From Microcoleus vaginatus PCC 9802 (lineage in GTDB: Bacteria > Cyanobacteriota > Cyanobacteriia > Cyanobacteriales > Microcoleaceae): DNA of 64,000 bases. The stretch covers positions 1,623,001 to 1,687,000 of the forward strand of contig CP031740.1 of NCBI GenBank assembly GCA_022701275.1. Reading direction: 5' to 3'. The notes under the pieces are model-generated. The model ran no database searches and was not told the origin of the DNA. It worked only from the letters and a program-made list of their open reading frames with translations. Shown in pieces: positions 1 to 8,651 of this stretch. Both the position numbers and the translations under genes were made by a program. The stretch's first letter is position 1; every line of letters starts with the position of its first letter.

Positions 1-75
1 AGAAACAGATGTTAACCTTTACGGGATAATGCAAGCTCGCAATTTTTTGACAAAATCCGAAGAAAATCTGTCCTT

Positions 76-106
76 AGTCAATAGTCATTAGTCATTAGTC
101 ATTAGC
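76..106. repeat. Heptad tandem repeat (GTCATTA)n
   Basis: Three to four copies of the heptamer GTCATTA lie in the otherwise gene-free left edge (1-250). A degenerate inverted counterpart (ACTAATGACTACTGACTAA) follows at about 231-256. Short heptad repeats of this kind are common in intergenic DNA of filamentous cyanobacteria. I see no gene in 1-250. Confidence 0.7.
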
Positions 107-250
107 TATGACTTCTCTCTTATGAGTCAGTCAGGGCCAAATTAGAGATTGGGCGAGGGGTAAAGTTTATATTACAATTAACCCGCCCTGACACTCATTA
201 GTAAGTGTCCGAAAACCAGCCACTAAGGACTAATAACTAATGACTACTGA

Positions 251-967
251 CTAATTAAGATTTAGCCATTTTTGAGCGTTAAGCCGCTGGACGACACCAA
301 ACACCATGAGGTCTAGTGTTACCTTGCGCTCATCTATCAAAAAAGGCTCTAAAGTGCTAGTTTTGGTATTATTGTCAGCGCAGGAAAACGCCCTTTGACT
401 TTGAATATTTTCTTGAGGAAAATATAGGTTAAATTGGCGCTGACCTTCTTGGAATTTCCCAATTACCTGCCAGCAATCCCCGGCGGAACTCATGCCCGCA
501 ACTGGGAGTTTTTGCTTTGCCAAACTCACCTCTAAATCCTTAACGCCCTGCTTACTCAAAGCAGTTTGCAAAGCGGGCAAATAATCTTGTTGAATAAATT
601 CCGCAAAGGGCTTGTCTTCAACAGCAGGTGTTTTTTCCTTTTTAGCTTTAGCTGGGGGCTTGTCGCCTTCGGCCTTGGCTGCGGGCTTTTTAGCAGCCGC
701 CTGGGGCTTGTCAGTGCTGGGTAAGTCGGTTGTCTCGGGTTCGTCGGAACTCGGGGCGTTCTCGATCGCAGCACTGGGAGTTTCCGATTCGCCAGCGGTA
801 GGATTTTTCGGTTCTTTCTTGGCTGCGGGTTTTTTAGCAGTCGGCTGAGGCTTGTCAGTGCTGGGAAAGTCGCTTGTCTCGGGTTCGTCGGAACTCGGGG
901 CATTCTCGATCGAAGCAGTAGGAGTTTCGGATTCTCCAGCGGTAGGATTTTGCGGTTCTTCTGGCAT
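251..967 (-). CDS. Hypothetical protein with duplicated disordered N-terminus
   Basis: The 238-residue product is not recognised as a named family. Residues 1-120 are rich in Pro, Ala, Lys, Glu and Ser and contain a direct duplication of about 48 residues: NPTAGESETP occurs at residues 7 and 55, followed each time by IENAPSSDEPET and DKPQ..AKKPAAK. This half is probably disordered. Residues 125-238 look folded (FAEFIQQDYLPALQTALSK..., later LDLMVFGVVQRLNAQKW) and may be the conserved domain. The ATG at 965-967 is preceded by AAGGAAG. There is no signal peptide or membrane segment. A lone gene followed on the same strand by another unknown gene; no function is inferred. Confidence 0.75.
   Translation of the reverse strand: MPEEPQNPTAGESETPTASIENAPSSDEPETSDFPSTDKPQPTAKKPAAKKEPKNPTAGESETPSAAIENAPSSDEPETTDLPSTDKPQAAAKKPAAKAEGDKPPAKAKKEKTPAVEDKPFAEFIQQDYLPALQTALSKQGVKDLEVSLAKQKLPVAGMSSAGDCWQVIGKFQEGQRQFNLYFPQENIQSQRAFSCADNNTKTSTLEPFLIDERKVTLDLMVFGVVQRLNAQKWLNLN
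676..949 (-). repeat. Direct 144-bp duplication inside the coding sequence
   Basis: Two consecutive copies of a 144-bp unit (949-806 and 805 to about 676) encode the two Pro/Ala/Lys-rich blocks of the gene at 251-967. They match closely at the nucleotide level, so the duplication looks recent or is kept similar by recombination. Confidence 0.7.
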
Positions 968-1147
968 TAACGCTTCCTTTTAAAAGTGATGGTAAAAGGA
1001 GTTGTGAGTGCAGGTGCGGGCGATCAACTTTTGCGATCGCCGAAACTTTTTATCGAAAACCAACCTGAGAAAATTGCGATTCAAAAAAATTTGAACTTAA
1101 CACACTCAGGACGATCGCCGACCAATATCACAACTCCTTTGGTTATT

Positions 1148-2035
1148 CTAAATCTCAGCGACAGCTCGTTCAATCAAACGGCGGGCGAGAGTTTGAACAC
1201 CAGTGTGTTCGTAGTAGTTGGTAGTCATGTCGAGGAATGCGCCCACGTAGTCCACCTTGTCTGCTGAAATATCTACAAAATTCTGCAAGTGGCCGAGTAC
1301 GTTTTGCGGAGTCAAACCTCGATCGCCCACAAAAGAGCTCATCCAGCCAGAAACCGAGTTAAAGCTTTCGCCAATAAAGCCGAGTTGGCCGGCGGGAGAG
1401 CCCCCTGGAATCATGCCACCGATAGCATTAAATGACGGATTGGATTGCAAATCACTAGGAGAGAGCTTTTGAATCCAAGACTGGGCGGCGAGGATAAAGT
1501 CTGGCCCCAAAGGAATCAAACCGTCAAAACAAACCAAAGCAGCCATCCGCATCAGGGATTCGCCGCCGTAGTCGCCCAAGGATGCAGCAAAATCGCCGAT
1601 GCTGTCGCCGGGAATGCCGTTGATTTGGCAAAAAGCGAGCAACTCAGTGACTAACTTCAGAGAAAGGTCGATCGTTTGAGCTTTTTCTGCCTTGGGAGTG
1701 ATATTGCCCAGCATGGACAAAAACGGCACATTTTGGGCGACTTTGTTAGCGAGGGCGGCAGTGCCCAAAGCCTTGTCGGCGTTGTCAATAGTTTGGTAGA
1801 GCCAGAGAGCGCGCTGGTAGCCCTCAGATTTATCGTTGTAGAGGTAGATGGCGCGCTCGCCAATTTGCTGAATCAGTTCTTCGTCAGTTTCGCCTGTAAC
1901 GGTGCGAATGGTATTTTCAAAGCCAACTAAATTGTTCCACTCGCCGGGAACCACAAAGTCAAGCGCTCGCAGGGCTTTGACAGTCATGTTGTCTTGAGGC
2001 AGTTGATCGACTAATTCAAAGACTGTTTTGCTCAC
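1148..2035 (-). CDS. Conserved protein of unknown function (295 aa)
   Basis: A soluble, mostly helical-looking 295-residue protein without signal peptide or transmembrane segment. I do not recognise a named domain; it resembles proteins annotated only as hypothetical in cyanobacteria. The central part is rich in Gly, Ser and Asp (residues 140-235). The start is GTG at 2035, chosen because the sequence upstream has a strong Shine-Dalgarno (AGGAG, about 6 bases before GTG). It is about 180 bp from the gene at 251-967 on the same strand. No function is proposed. Confidence 0.75.
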   Translation of the reverse strand: MSKTVFELVDQLPQDNMTVKALRALDFVVPGEWNNLVGFENTIRTVTGETDEELIQQIGERAIYLYNDKSEGYQRALWLYQTIDNADKALGTAALANKVAQNVPFLSMLGNITPKAEKAQTIDLSLKLVTELLAFCQINGIPGDSIGDFAASLGDYGGESLMRMAALVCFDGLIPLGPDFILAAQSWIQKLSPSDLQSNPSFNAIGGMIPGGSPAGQLGFIGESFNSVSGWMSSFVGDRGLTPQNVLGHLQNFVDISADKVDYVGAFLDMTTNYYEHTGVQTLARRLIERAVAEI

Positions 2036-2172
2036 AAAAAACTCCTTATACTGGAACGAAAATCAAAGGTATTACTTTTGGCAGATTGCAAAACTTCACA
2101 GTCTCATTGTGGCAGACTTAGTGATGATAGCGCCAGACTTGAGTCGGGCGCGGAGTTTGACAAAAGAGATTG

Positions 2173-2727
2173 CTACTTGAGGCGGGCGAGGCCACCCAGG
2201 TTAAATTTTGACAGCCAAGCTTCCCTATCGCTAGCGGTAAAAGAGGTAGTGCGGGATTGAACTTTCACCTGATAGCGATTTGCCACTAAAACAGCGGTAC
2301 CATTAGCACCCTGATTAACGGCGGGATAGCCACTGATTTGCTTGGTACTTTGCTTAAATTTTGCACCTGCGTTGGGGTTGCCGGCGATGTCGTTAATCGA
2401 GAGAACCGCGACATTTTTACCGCCTTTGTTCAGCTTAGCTTCAGCAAAACCGGATTTTTCTTGAGCAAAAACGCGATCGAATCCACCGCCAGAAGAGGGG
2501 AAATATTTATTTAACTTACCGCCGGCAACTGCCTTCTTGGGCAGGTTTTGATTACTAGCACTTGATTTGTCAGCAGTTGTCTGCTTGGCTTTAGCAGGTT
2601 TTTGGGTGCTTTCCTGCTGGGCTTTGTCCCAGCGTGATTCGGTTTGGGTTTGACCGCAGGCGGTCACTAACAGCAATACCGAGATCAGGAATGGAGCTAA
2701 GATGCGGCGTGCGGGGGAAAATTGCAT
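2173..2727 (-). CDS. Putative lipoprotein, unknown function (184 aa)
   Basis: The start is placed at ATG 2727, where GAGGAGA precedes it and a lipoprotein signal follows (MQFSPARRILAP..LLLVTACG, lipid-attachment Cys at residue 24). A longer frame to 2781 exists but lacks a ribosome site and would bury the signal. After the Cys comes a Lys/Gln/Ser-rich linker, then a small domain (residues about 65-184) with AGGKLNKYFPSSGGGFDRVFAQEKSGFAEAKL-type sequence split by Gly/Asn turns. It is likely anchored in the inner or thylakoid membrane. The family is unknown to me. Confidence 0.75.
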   Translation of the reverse strand: MQFSPARRILAPFLISVLLLVTACGQTQTESRWDKAQQESTQKPAKAKQTTADKSSASNQNLPKKAVAGGKLNKYFPSSGGGFDRVFAQEKSGFAEAKLNKGGKNVAVLSINDIAGNPNAGAKFKQSTKQISGYPAVNQGANGTAVLVANRYQVKVQSRTTSFTASDREAWLSKFNLGGLARLK

Positions 2728-2815
2728 CGCTGTCTCCTCATTAGTAGGTTTCCATAACAATTGTGGCTTAGAATTTGGCAATTTGTGTGCTCTGATCGGA
2801 TGATTTGTCTTCTTT

Positions 2816-2855
2816 GCAAAAAAATCCTCTGCCTGCCGACAGAGGATTTTTTTGC
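2816..2855. terminator. Bidirectional rho-independent terminator
   Basis: A perfect 16-base inverted repeat (arms GCAAAAAAATCCTCTG and CAGAGGATTTTTTTGC, 8-base loop) has a T-run on either strand. It lies about 210 bp downstream of psaI and upstream of the lipoprotein gene, so it most likely ends the psaL-psaI transcript. The rest of 2728-3064 holds no gene that I can see. Confidence 0.85.
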
Positions 2856-3064
2856 AATTACGAGTTTTGAAGGAAGAAAACTGAAAGATTGCTCCACAGA
2901 TAAATTCTGGGGATGGGGGTAAAGAAACTAAGTTTTCGGATAGCCAGCAATCTCAAAACAATTTTTGCTGATTTTCTCTAGATTTATCTAGAAATTTCAG
3001 AGCAATTGTTCGTCAATTGTCTTACTTCGGCTTTCCAACTTAGGTCTTACTTTAGGGGTAAGGA

Positions 3065-3181
3065 TCAGGCGTCGCTTTCAATGTAGATAAACAACAAACC
3101 CATTACCACAACCGGCATCAGCCAGGTGATTAGCGGAATCATGATCCAAGGCAAGAAAGAAGCAGCGTAGGAACCTGTCAT
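3065..3181 (-). CDS. psaI: Photosystem I subunit VIII (PsaI)
   Basis: This 38-residue frame is read directly from the minus strand. It begins [17 protein letters not shown] and ends [12 protein letters not shown], which matches the PsaI signature: one transmembrane helix and a conserved IESDA C-terminus. PsaI sits next to PsaL and helps PSI trimerise in the thylakoid membrane. The gene lies 57 bp downstream of psaL on the same strand, so the two are probably cotranscribed. Confidence 0.95.
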   Translation of the reverse strand: MTGSYAASFLPWIMIPLITWLMPVVVMGLLFIYIESDA

Positions 3182-3238
3182 ATCAAATTCTCCAAACTAA
3201 AGTTAGTGTGTTCCAACAGGGATATTTGGGAGTCGAGT

Positions 3239-3748
3239 CTAATTATTGACTAAACCCCGGAAAATGGCATCGAGGCCATTAAAGTTTTCGAGTAAGAAGT
3301 AGGCAAGAAAGACGCCGCCCATCCCGCCAATGAAGAAACCAGCGGTATACTGGCTCCACCCTTCAGAATTTCTGAGGGCATCGGGGGTCATGGGATTAGC
3401 GCTAGGGTAGCTGGTGTTGTCTTGTTTGAAAGAGACTAAACCGTAAAGAGACAGACCTATTGTGCCAAGCAGAACTAAGACGAGGGCTGTATATAATCCG
3501 CCGAGATTAGCTGCTTCTCCATAATCCCGCAGGGGTCCGAAGACGATTTGGGGGCCGATGAGGAAATAACCGTGTGCCAAACCGATTTCTAGACCTCGAA
3601 CTAGGGGCGAGAGTCCTTTGCGGTAGATGGGCAAGTTCCCAAGGTATGCTTTTGTGAAATCAGAAGCACTGATGGGGGTGGCTAGATGACCCGTGAAGGG
3701 GTCGCCGTTAAAGGGTTTAATAAGCTCTGCATCTCTGGGATCGGGCAT
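3239..3748 (-). CDS. psaL: Photosystem I reaction centre subunit XI (PsaL)
   Basis: PsaL is a thylakoid membrane subunit needed for PSI trimer or tetramer formation. The protein shows the family core: GDPFTGHLATPISAS, NLPIYRKGLSPLVRGLEIGLAHGYFLIGP, GPLRDYGEAANLGG, and the C-terminal EGWSQYTAGFFIGGMGG helix. Three hydrophobic helices are visible. The frame extends to a TTG at 3790, but ATG 3748 is preferred because GCGAGGA lies about 10 bases upstream, giving 169 residues. It forms a psaL-psaI unit with the gene at 3065. Confidence 0.95.
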   Translation of the reverse strand: MPDPRDAELIKPFNGDPFTGHLATPISASDFTKAYLGNLPIYRKGLSPLVRGLEIGLAHGYFLIGPQIVFGPLRDYGEAANLGGLYTALVLVLLGTIGLSLYGLVSFKQDNTSYPSANPMTPDALRNSEGWSQYTAGFFIGGMGGVFLAYFLLENFNGLDAIFRGLVNN

Positions 3749-3862
3749 ATTCTGTTTGTCCTCGCAGTTTAATAAAGTTGAGGCGTTCAAGTCATATTTT
3801 ACGCAGGGAGGTGTTTCCTATTTGCATAATTGGCAGCAAGCTTTAGAAAAGTTCACTATTCT

Positions 3863-4579
3863 TTAGTTTTTGGAAGAATTTTTCTTTTGCCTCTTATACC
3901 AGAAAGCGAGTCGATCGGGCGACACTCCTAGGAAATAAGCGATGATTACTATTTGATTAATGGCGGTGGTTTTGATGACCCCAAGCTGCTGCCAGCGACG
4001 GGCGGAGGTCTGCACTGGCTGGGGTACTATTTCAATGCGGCCTTGTTTTTTCAATCGGCGCACGAATTCAAAGTCTTCCATGAGGGGCAAGTCGGGAAAA
4101 CCGCCGATTTTCTCAAAGGTAACTGCGTGGAGGAAAATAGCTTGGTCGCCGTAGGGCATTTCCAAAAAGTTCGATCGCCAGTTTACCCCTGTTTCTACCA
4201 GCCGGAGGCTGAGCCTGCAGGCGTCAATCTTGAGTTCAAAGGCACCTGCTACAGCAGACGGGTTAGCTAGTACCTGACGCGCGCTATCGTCGTACCCGCG
4301 AGGCAAAAGAGTGTCTCCGTGGAGAAACAGCAGTATATCTCCAGTAGCTGCCGCAGCACCTGCATTCATTTGGGTGGCGCGGCCTGGGGCGGTGGAGATA
4401 ACTCGCACGCCCAAAGATTTTGCTATATCTGCTGTACCGTCGCTGCTGCCGCCGTCGGCGACAATTATTTCGACATTTTTGGCCTCAAGGGCGGTGGAGA
4501 TGACTCGGGCAATTGTAGGTGCTTCGTTTAAGACTGGAAGGATAATGGAAATTGTGAGATTGGGATTTTCTGGCGACAT
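3863..4579 (-). CDS. Family 2 glycosyltransferase, TIGR04283 type
   Basis: A GT-A fold glycosyltransferase of 238 residues. Visible motifs: ISIILPVLNEAPTI at the N-terminus, IIVADGGSSDGTADIA (nucleotide-sugar site), FLHGDTLLP (DxD-like metal site), and PYGDQAIFL with MEDFEFVRRL later. This pattern fits the TIGR04283 family (rSAM/selenodomain-associated or arsenosugar-associated transferase 2). The TIGR04282-type partner lies at 4988-5620 on the same strand, separated by a block of tandem repeats. A radical SAM partner is not in the window, so the substrate remains inferred. The C-terminus is hydrophobic and basic and may touch the membrane. Confidence 0.8.
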   Translation of the reverse strand: MSPENPNLTISIILPVLNEAPTIARVISTALEAKNVEIIVADGGSSDGTADIAKSLGVRVISTAPGRATQMNAGAAAATGDILLFLHGDTLLPRGYDDSARQVLANPSAVAGAFELKIDACRLSLRLVETGVNWRSNFLEMPYGDQAIFLHAVTFEKIGGFPDLPLMEDFEFVRRLKKQGRIEIVPQPVQTSARRWQQLGVIKTTAINQIVIIAYFLGVSPDRLAFWYKRQKKNSSKN

Positions 4580-4603
4580 ACAGAATTAAGCAGCCCGTGA
4601 GAG

Positions 4604-4835
4604 AGGGCGGGTTTTGTACAAAGCTTATCTGTTATTTAGCCAATTTTTTACGCCGGGTTCGCCCCTACATTGGGCCTTAAGATGGGAGGGCGAGTTTTGT
4701 ACAAAACAGAGCTGTTAGTTGCTAATTTTTTACGCCGGGCCCGCGCCTACATTGGGCTTTCCTCTGCCAGGGCGGGTTTCGTACAAAGCAGAGCTGTTAG
4801 TTGCTCATTTATTTGCTAATTTTTGGCTTTTTATC
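4604..4835. repeat. Three degenerate tandem repeats of about 82 bp
   Basis: Units start at 4604, 4687 and 4769 (period 83 then 82). Each starts AGGGCGRGTTTYGTACAAA and continues with CTGTTAGTTGCTAATTTTTTACGCCGGG..CGC.CCTACATTGGGC; the third is truncated. They fill the gap between the two glycosyltransferase genes (4580-4987), where I see no coding sequence. Confidence 0.75.
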
Positions 4836-4987
4836 GCGCCTGGGACTATTGTCCCAAGCGCTGCCTAACCACTACTGATATTCAGCATTTGGTTAGACAA
4901 ATACACTTACTATATTATGATCTTCTGGTTTAATAATCAAGTATTTTTCTCAAATTATATATGACAATTCCTAATAAGTGAGAAACC

Positions 4988-5620
4988 TTAAATAGACTTT
5001 AGTTCTTTCAATATATTAATATCTAAACCGAGGAGGTCTTCTGGTAGATCGATATCTGCAAGAGTGGGAAGATAAGCAATATTGAGGTCTAGCTTTTGCG
5101 CGATCGCCCGCGTACAAGCAAATACTTCACTGGTTCCCCAGTGAATGCCAGCGAACAATTCCGGTATCGATCGCCGCAACCCTATCAGATAATAACCTCC
5201 GTCTTGGGCGGGGCCCAAAACTAAATCATGTTGGCTCAGTTTCTCAAAAGCTTGTGCCATGATTTCTGCCTTCAAATCAGGACAATCTGTACCGATTATT
5301 GCAGTTTTTTCCGCCCCTGAATTAAAAGATTTTTCAAACGCTGCTGTCATTCTTGCGCCCAAATCGCCGTCTATTTGATTTTGACAAATAATATCAGTTC
5401 CCAACCAGTCTTGCATCAGTTGTTCGCTGCCGCCGGCTCGGTGAATTTCTACCGATAATCGGCGGGATTTTTCGAGAGAGAGAGCGCAGGCGATCGTCCG
5501 TTGGGCCATCAAGCGGTGAAGGTTGGCAGCGCCTGTTTTCCCCAGCACCGGAATAAGTCGAGTTTTGGTTGTTCCCGGTTCGGGATAGCGGGTGAAAACA
5601 ATCAGTTTTTCGGACATCAT
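4988..5620 (-). CDS. TIGR04282/DUF2064-type glycosyltransferase-like protein
   Basis: A 210-residue nucleotidyl- or glycosyl-transferase-like protein. Motifs: LIVFTRYPEPGTTKTRL (start of the nucleotide-binding fold), GDLGARMTAAFE, AIIGTDCPDL (acidic metal site) and LVLGPAQDGGYYLIGL, all characteristic of the DUF2064/TIGR04282 family (arsenosugar-associated transferase 1). Two ATGs stand in tandem at the start; either may be used. It is paired with the family 2 glycosyltransferase at 3863-4579, as commonly seen, and would be transcribed first. Confidence 0.85.
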   Translation of the reverse strand: MMSEKLIVFTRYPEPGTTKTRLIPVLGKTGAANLHRLMAQRTIACALSLEKSRRLSVEIHRAGGSEQLMQDWLGTDIICQNQIDGDLGARMTAAFEKSFNSGAEKTAIIGTDCPDLKAEIMAQAFEKLSQHDLVLGPAQDGGYYLIGLRRSIPELFAGIHWGTSEVFACTRAIAQKLDLNIAYLPTLADIDLPEDLLGLDINILKELKSI

Positions 5621-5716
5621 TTATAGTTATTCATGAGTTTTAAAGGCACAAGCCCCAGAGACGCATAGGAAGAGAAGAGAAGGAGTGGACAACTGATTCA
5701 CAGATTGCCGATCGAT

Positions 5717-5767
5717 GTTGGTGGGTTAGGCAATGATTTAATTTAATCGCCGCGCCCAACCCACCAC
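5717..5767. terminator. Long stem-loop downstream of nadA
   Basis: GTTGGTGGGTTAGGC pairs imperfectly with GCGCCCAACCCACCAC across an AT-rich loop. It lies 30 bp past the nadA stop and may act as its terminator. The sequence also resembles a dispersed cyanobacterial palindrome, so its role is not certain. Confidence 0.5.
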
Positions 5768-5797
5768 ACAATAAATTTACTTAAAAATAGCCAGCGG

Positions 5798-6766
5798 TTA
5801 GCTCATTTCTAGCATTCGCTGGATCGGCTGCAAGGCTGCTAGTTGAATATCTAGGGGCATGGTAATTTCGGGGGTTTGATTTTTTAGGGAGAGATACAAT
5901 TTTTCCAAGGTATTTAATCTCATGTGCGGGCATTCGTTGCAAGCACAGTTATTATTGGTTGAAGGAGCGGGGATGAAGCGTTTGTGCGGAGCTTGCTTTT
6001 GCATTTGGTGAATGATTCCCGGTTCAGTCGCGACAATAAAAGCTTGGCTGGAAGAGGCTTGAGAATATTTGAGCAAAGCGGTGGTGGAGCCGATGTAATT
6101 AGCGTGGCGCAGCACAGGAGGTTCGCATTCTGGGTGGGCAATTATTTCGGCTTCGGGATTTTCGATTTTGAGTTGAACTATCTTTTTTTCTGAGAAGTTT
6201 TCGTGGACGATGCAGGCTCCTTGCCAAATCTCCATGTTTCTACCGGTTTGCTCCATGACGTAGCGGCCGAGATTGCGATCTGGCCCAAAAATTATCGGCT
6301 GATTTTTCGGAATTTGGTTGACAATTTTAACAGCGTTAGAACTGGTGCAAATTATATCGCTCATTGCCTTAATTGCGGCGGTACAATTAATGTAGGAAAT
6401 TACTAAATGTCCTGGTCGATCGGCTTTGAAAGCTGCAAAGGCTTCGGGAGGGCAACTGTCGGCGAGGGAACACCCAGCATTTAAGTCTGGCAACAATACT
6501 AATTTGTCGGGATTGAGAATTTTTGCGGTTTCCGCCATGAAATGAACTCCGGCAAAAACTATGACATCGGCGCTGGTGTTGGCGGCTTTGCGGGCAAGTT
6601 CTAGGGAGTCGCCAATGAAGTCTGCGATGTCTTGAATCTCGGAGTCTTGGTAATAGTGAGCGAGAATGACGGCGTTCAACTCTTGTTTGAGGGCGTTAAT
6701 GGCTGCAAACAAGTCGTTGGGCAGTCGGGTTTGAGTGAAGTTCGGAGCAGGTGCGGTGGTAAACAC
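5798..6766 (-). CDS. nadA: Quinolinate synthase (NadA)
   Basis: NadA condenses iminoaspartate with dihydroxyacetone phosphate to quinolinate, the entry step of de novo NAD synthesis; it needs a [4Fe-4S] cluster. The 322-residue length is typical. Motifs: [19 protein letters not shown] with GDSL following, [30 protein letters not shown] (first cluster Cys region), [19 protein letters not shown] (second cluster Cys) and [14 protein letters not shown] (third). The start is a GTG at 6766. It stands alone on the minus strand, without nadB or nadC nearby. Confidence 0.96.
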   Translation of the reverse strand: MFTTAPAPNFTQTRLPNDLFAAINALKQELNAVILAHYYQDSEIQDIADFIGDSLELARKAANTSADVIVFAGVHFMAETAKILNPDKLVLLPDLNAGCSLADSCPPEAFAAFKADRPGHLVISYINCTAAIKAMSDIICTSSNAVKIVNQIPKNQPIIFGPDRNLGRYVMEQTGRNMEIWQGACIVHENFSEKKIVQLKIENPEAEIIAHPECEPPVLRHANYIGSTTALLKYSQASSSQAFIVATEPGIIHQMQKQAPHKRFIPAPSTNNNCACNECPHMRLNTLEKLYLSLKNQTPEITMPLDIQLAALQPIQRMLEMS

Positions 6767-6977
6767 AGTTAGAATATTCCGGGGAAGGTGGCGAAGACAG
6801 CTAAAGTGTATTTTGAATTATAGTTGAATTCACCAAAAAGTGCTGGCTGTTCAGTGGAGCCCATCTAATATCTCAAATCTAAAATCCAAAATATGCTGCG
6901 GGAGAGTGCAAAAATTGGTCGCTGTTTCTTATGCTGAGTAAGAAGGGGCTAGGGATCGATCGCACATAACAAATGAA

Positions 6978-7895
6978 ATGAATAAAGCTAAATCTATCAA
7001 AATTGCGGTGGTGGGGGACGTTCACGATAGCTGGGAACCTGAAGACGGCGAGGCCCTGAAGCATCTGGGCGTTGATTTGGTGCTGTTTGTGGGGGATTTT
7101 GGCAATGAGTCGGTGGAGGTGGTGCGGGCGATCGCCCAATTGGACATTCCGAAAGCAGCGGTGTTTGGGAACCACGACGCTTGGTACACCGCGACAGAGT
7201 GGGGCCGCAGTCAGTGTCCTTACGATCGCGCTCAAGAAAATTGGGTACAACAGCAGTTAGATTTAATGGGAGAAGCTCACGTCGGTTACCGGAAGCGTGA
7301 TTTTCCAGAATTGGGCGTAACAGTCGTGGGAAGCCGCCCGTTTACTTGGGGGGGATCGGAGTGGAAGTACGCGGATTTTTACTCGGAGTGGTTTGGGGTA
7401 GAAAGTTTTGAGGAGTCGGCGCGGCGCATAGCAGGGGCTGCGGCTCTGGCGGACTGCGAAAATGTGATTTTTTTGGGTCACACGGGCCCGACGGGGTTGG
7501 GAGAGGCTCCTGAAGACCCCTGCGGGCGAGATTGGAAGCCGCTGGGAGGGGATTGGGGCGACCCAGATTTTGCCGAGGCGATCGATCGAACTCGTACCAC
7601 AGGAAAGCACATACCGCTGGTAACTTTTGGTCATATGCACCACAAACTGCGGCACACGAAGCACGAGTTGCGGAAGTCGGTGGAGGTGAGTGCGGAGGGT
7701 ACAGTTTATTTGAATGCCGCCAGCGTACCGCGAATTGTGGAGAAAGACGGCTCGAAACTGCGGAATTTCTCGATCGTCCTGCTGGAAAATGGAGCAGTGT
7801 CGGAAGTGTCTCTGGTTTGGCTGGGGGCAGATTTCGCGGTGGCCTTAGAACAAATTCTTTATCGGGGCGCTGAATCTGCGGCTATTTGTAGTTAG
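6978..7895 (+). CDS. Calcineurin-like metallophosphoesterase, TIGR04168-like
   Basis: A 305-residue phosphoesterase with the dinuclear metal site motifs in order: VVGDVHDSW (D-x-H), LFVGDFGNE (GD), FGNHDAW (GNHD), IFLGHTGP and TFGHMHHKL (GHxH). The pattern and length fit the TIGR04168 family of cyanobacteria and plastids. The physiological substrate is unknown. It is a single gene just upstream of tRNA-Ser on the same strand. Two overlapping start candidates exist (ATG at 6973, out of frame, and 6978); 6978 is in frame. Confidence 0.85.
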   Translation: MNKAKSIKIAVVGDVHDSWEPEDGEALKHLGVDLVLFVGDFGNESVEVVRAIAQLDIPKAAVFGNHDAWYTATEWGRSQCPYDRAQENWVQQQLDLMGEAHVGYRKRDFPELGVTVVGSRPFTWGGSEWKYADFYSEWFGVESFEESARRIAGAAALADCENVIFLGHTGPTGLGEAPEDPCGRDWKPLGGDWGDPDFAEAIDRTRTTGKHIPLVTFGHMHHKLRHTKHELRKSVEVSAEGTVYLNAASVPRIVEKDGSKLRNFSIVLLENGAVSEVSLVWLGADFAVALEQILYRGAESAAICS

Positions 7896-7929
7896 AGACA
7901 ATTGCTGGTATGATAAAATGAATGCGCCC

Positions 7930-8014
7930 GGAGAGGTGGCAGAGTGGTCGAATGCGCCTGACTTGAAATCAGGTGAACCGCAAGGTTCCGTGGGTTCAAA
8001 TCCCACCCTCTCCG
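7930..8014 (+). tRNA. tRNA-Ser (anticodon TGA)
   Basis: An 85-base type II tRNA. Acceptor GGAGAGG pairs with CCTCTCC followed by discriminator G. The anticodon arm is CCTGA-CTTGAAA-TCAGG, giving anticodon TGA. A variable arm (GAACCGCAAGGTTC) and T-arm (GTGGG TTCAAAT CCCAC) are clear. CCA is not encoded. T-rich sequence follows directly. Confidence 0.97.
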
Positions 8015-8042
8015 TTTTTGAGAACTAGCAAAAAGAACTGGC

Positions 8043-8066
8043 AAAAAAAACACCCCCGCAGGGGTG
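8043..8066 (-). terminator. Rho-independent terminator of the repeat-protein gene
   Basis: On the minus strand, CACCCCTGCGGGGGTG forms a GC-rich hairpin followed by eight T. It lies 37 bp beyond the stop of the gene at 8103-8543. Confidence 0.85.
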
Positions 8067-8102
8067 CTGTTGCTTACCAGGTAATTTTTCTAGCCAACTG
8101 AG

Positions 8103-8543
8103 TTAACTAAAGCCTTCTTCATCCGCCGGGTCGCCGTAGGGGTCTTCGCTCGCGGGGATCACATTGCCGAACATTCCAGCATCCGCTACGTAGTCTGCCG
8201 GGTCGCCGTAGGGGTCTTCGCTGGCGGGAGTCACGTTGCCGAACTGTGCGTAGTCGGTACCGGCGTCGTCTGCGGGGTCGCCGTAGGGGTCTTGGCTGGC
8301 CGGGGTCAGGTTGCCGTACTCTCCGTACTCAGCCGGGTCGCCGTAGGGGTCTTCGCTTGCCGGAGTCACGTTGCCGTACTCTCCGTACTCAGCCGGGTCG
8401 CCGTAGGGGTCTTGGCTGGCTGGAGTCACGTTGCCGTACTGTCCGGGATTTGAGGCATCTTCGTAATAGCCGTCAGGATCGACTTGCTCGCCGTCTGGTC
8501 CGACGATCGCATCTTTTAACTTCCGCAAAAATCCGTCTACCAT
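8103..8543 (-). CDS. Acidic repeat protein with five GNVTPAS-x-DPYGDPA units
   Basis: 146 residues. After a short basic start (MVDGFLRKLKDAIVG) the protein consists of five near-identical units with core YGNVTPASEDPYGDPA, spaced by 18-27 residues. It is very acidic, Tyr/Gly/Pro rich, without membrane segment, and probably unstructured. Similar sequences in cyanobacteria carry no reliable function; annotations as initiation factor fragments are compositional. The start ATG at 8543 has GAGGAAC in front. The coding DNA is visibly GC-richer than its flanks. Confidence 0.8.
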   Translation of the reverse strand: MVDGFLRKLKDAIVGPDGEQVDPDGYYEDASNPGQYGNVTPASQDPYGDPAEYGEYGNVTPASEDPYGDPAEYGEYGNLTPASQDPYGDPADDAGTDYAQFGNVTPASEDPYGDPADYVADAGMFGNVIPASEDPYGDPADEEGFS

Positions 8544-8651
8544 GATAAAGTTCCTCTTTTTTATGTGTGGAAAAACGAGTGTTTTAGATTGAGAATCCCA
8601 GATTTAATTGAAAGTCACGGAACCTGCAATCTAAAATCTCAAATGCTTAGA

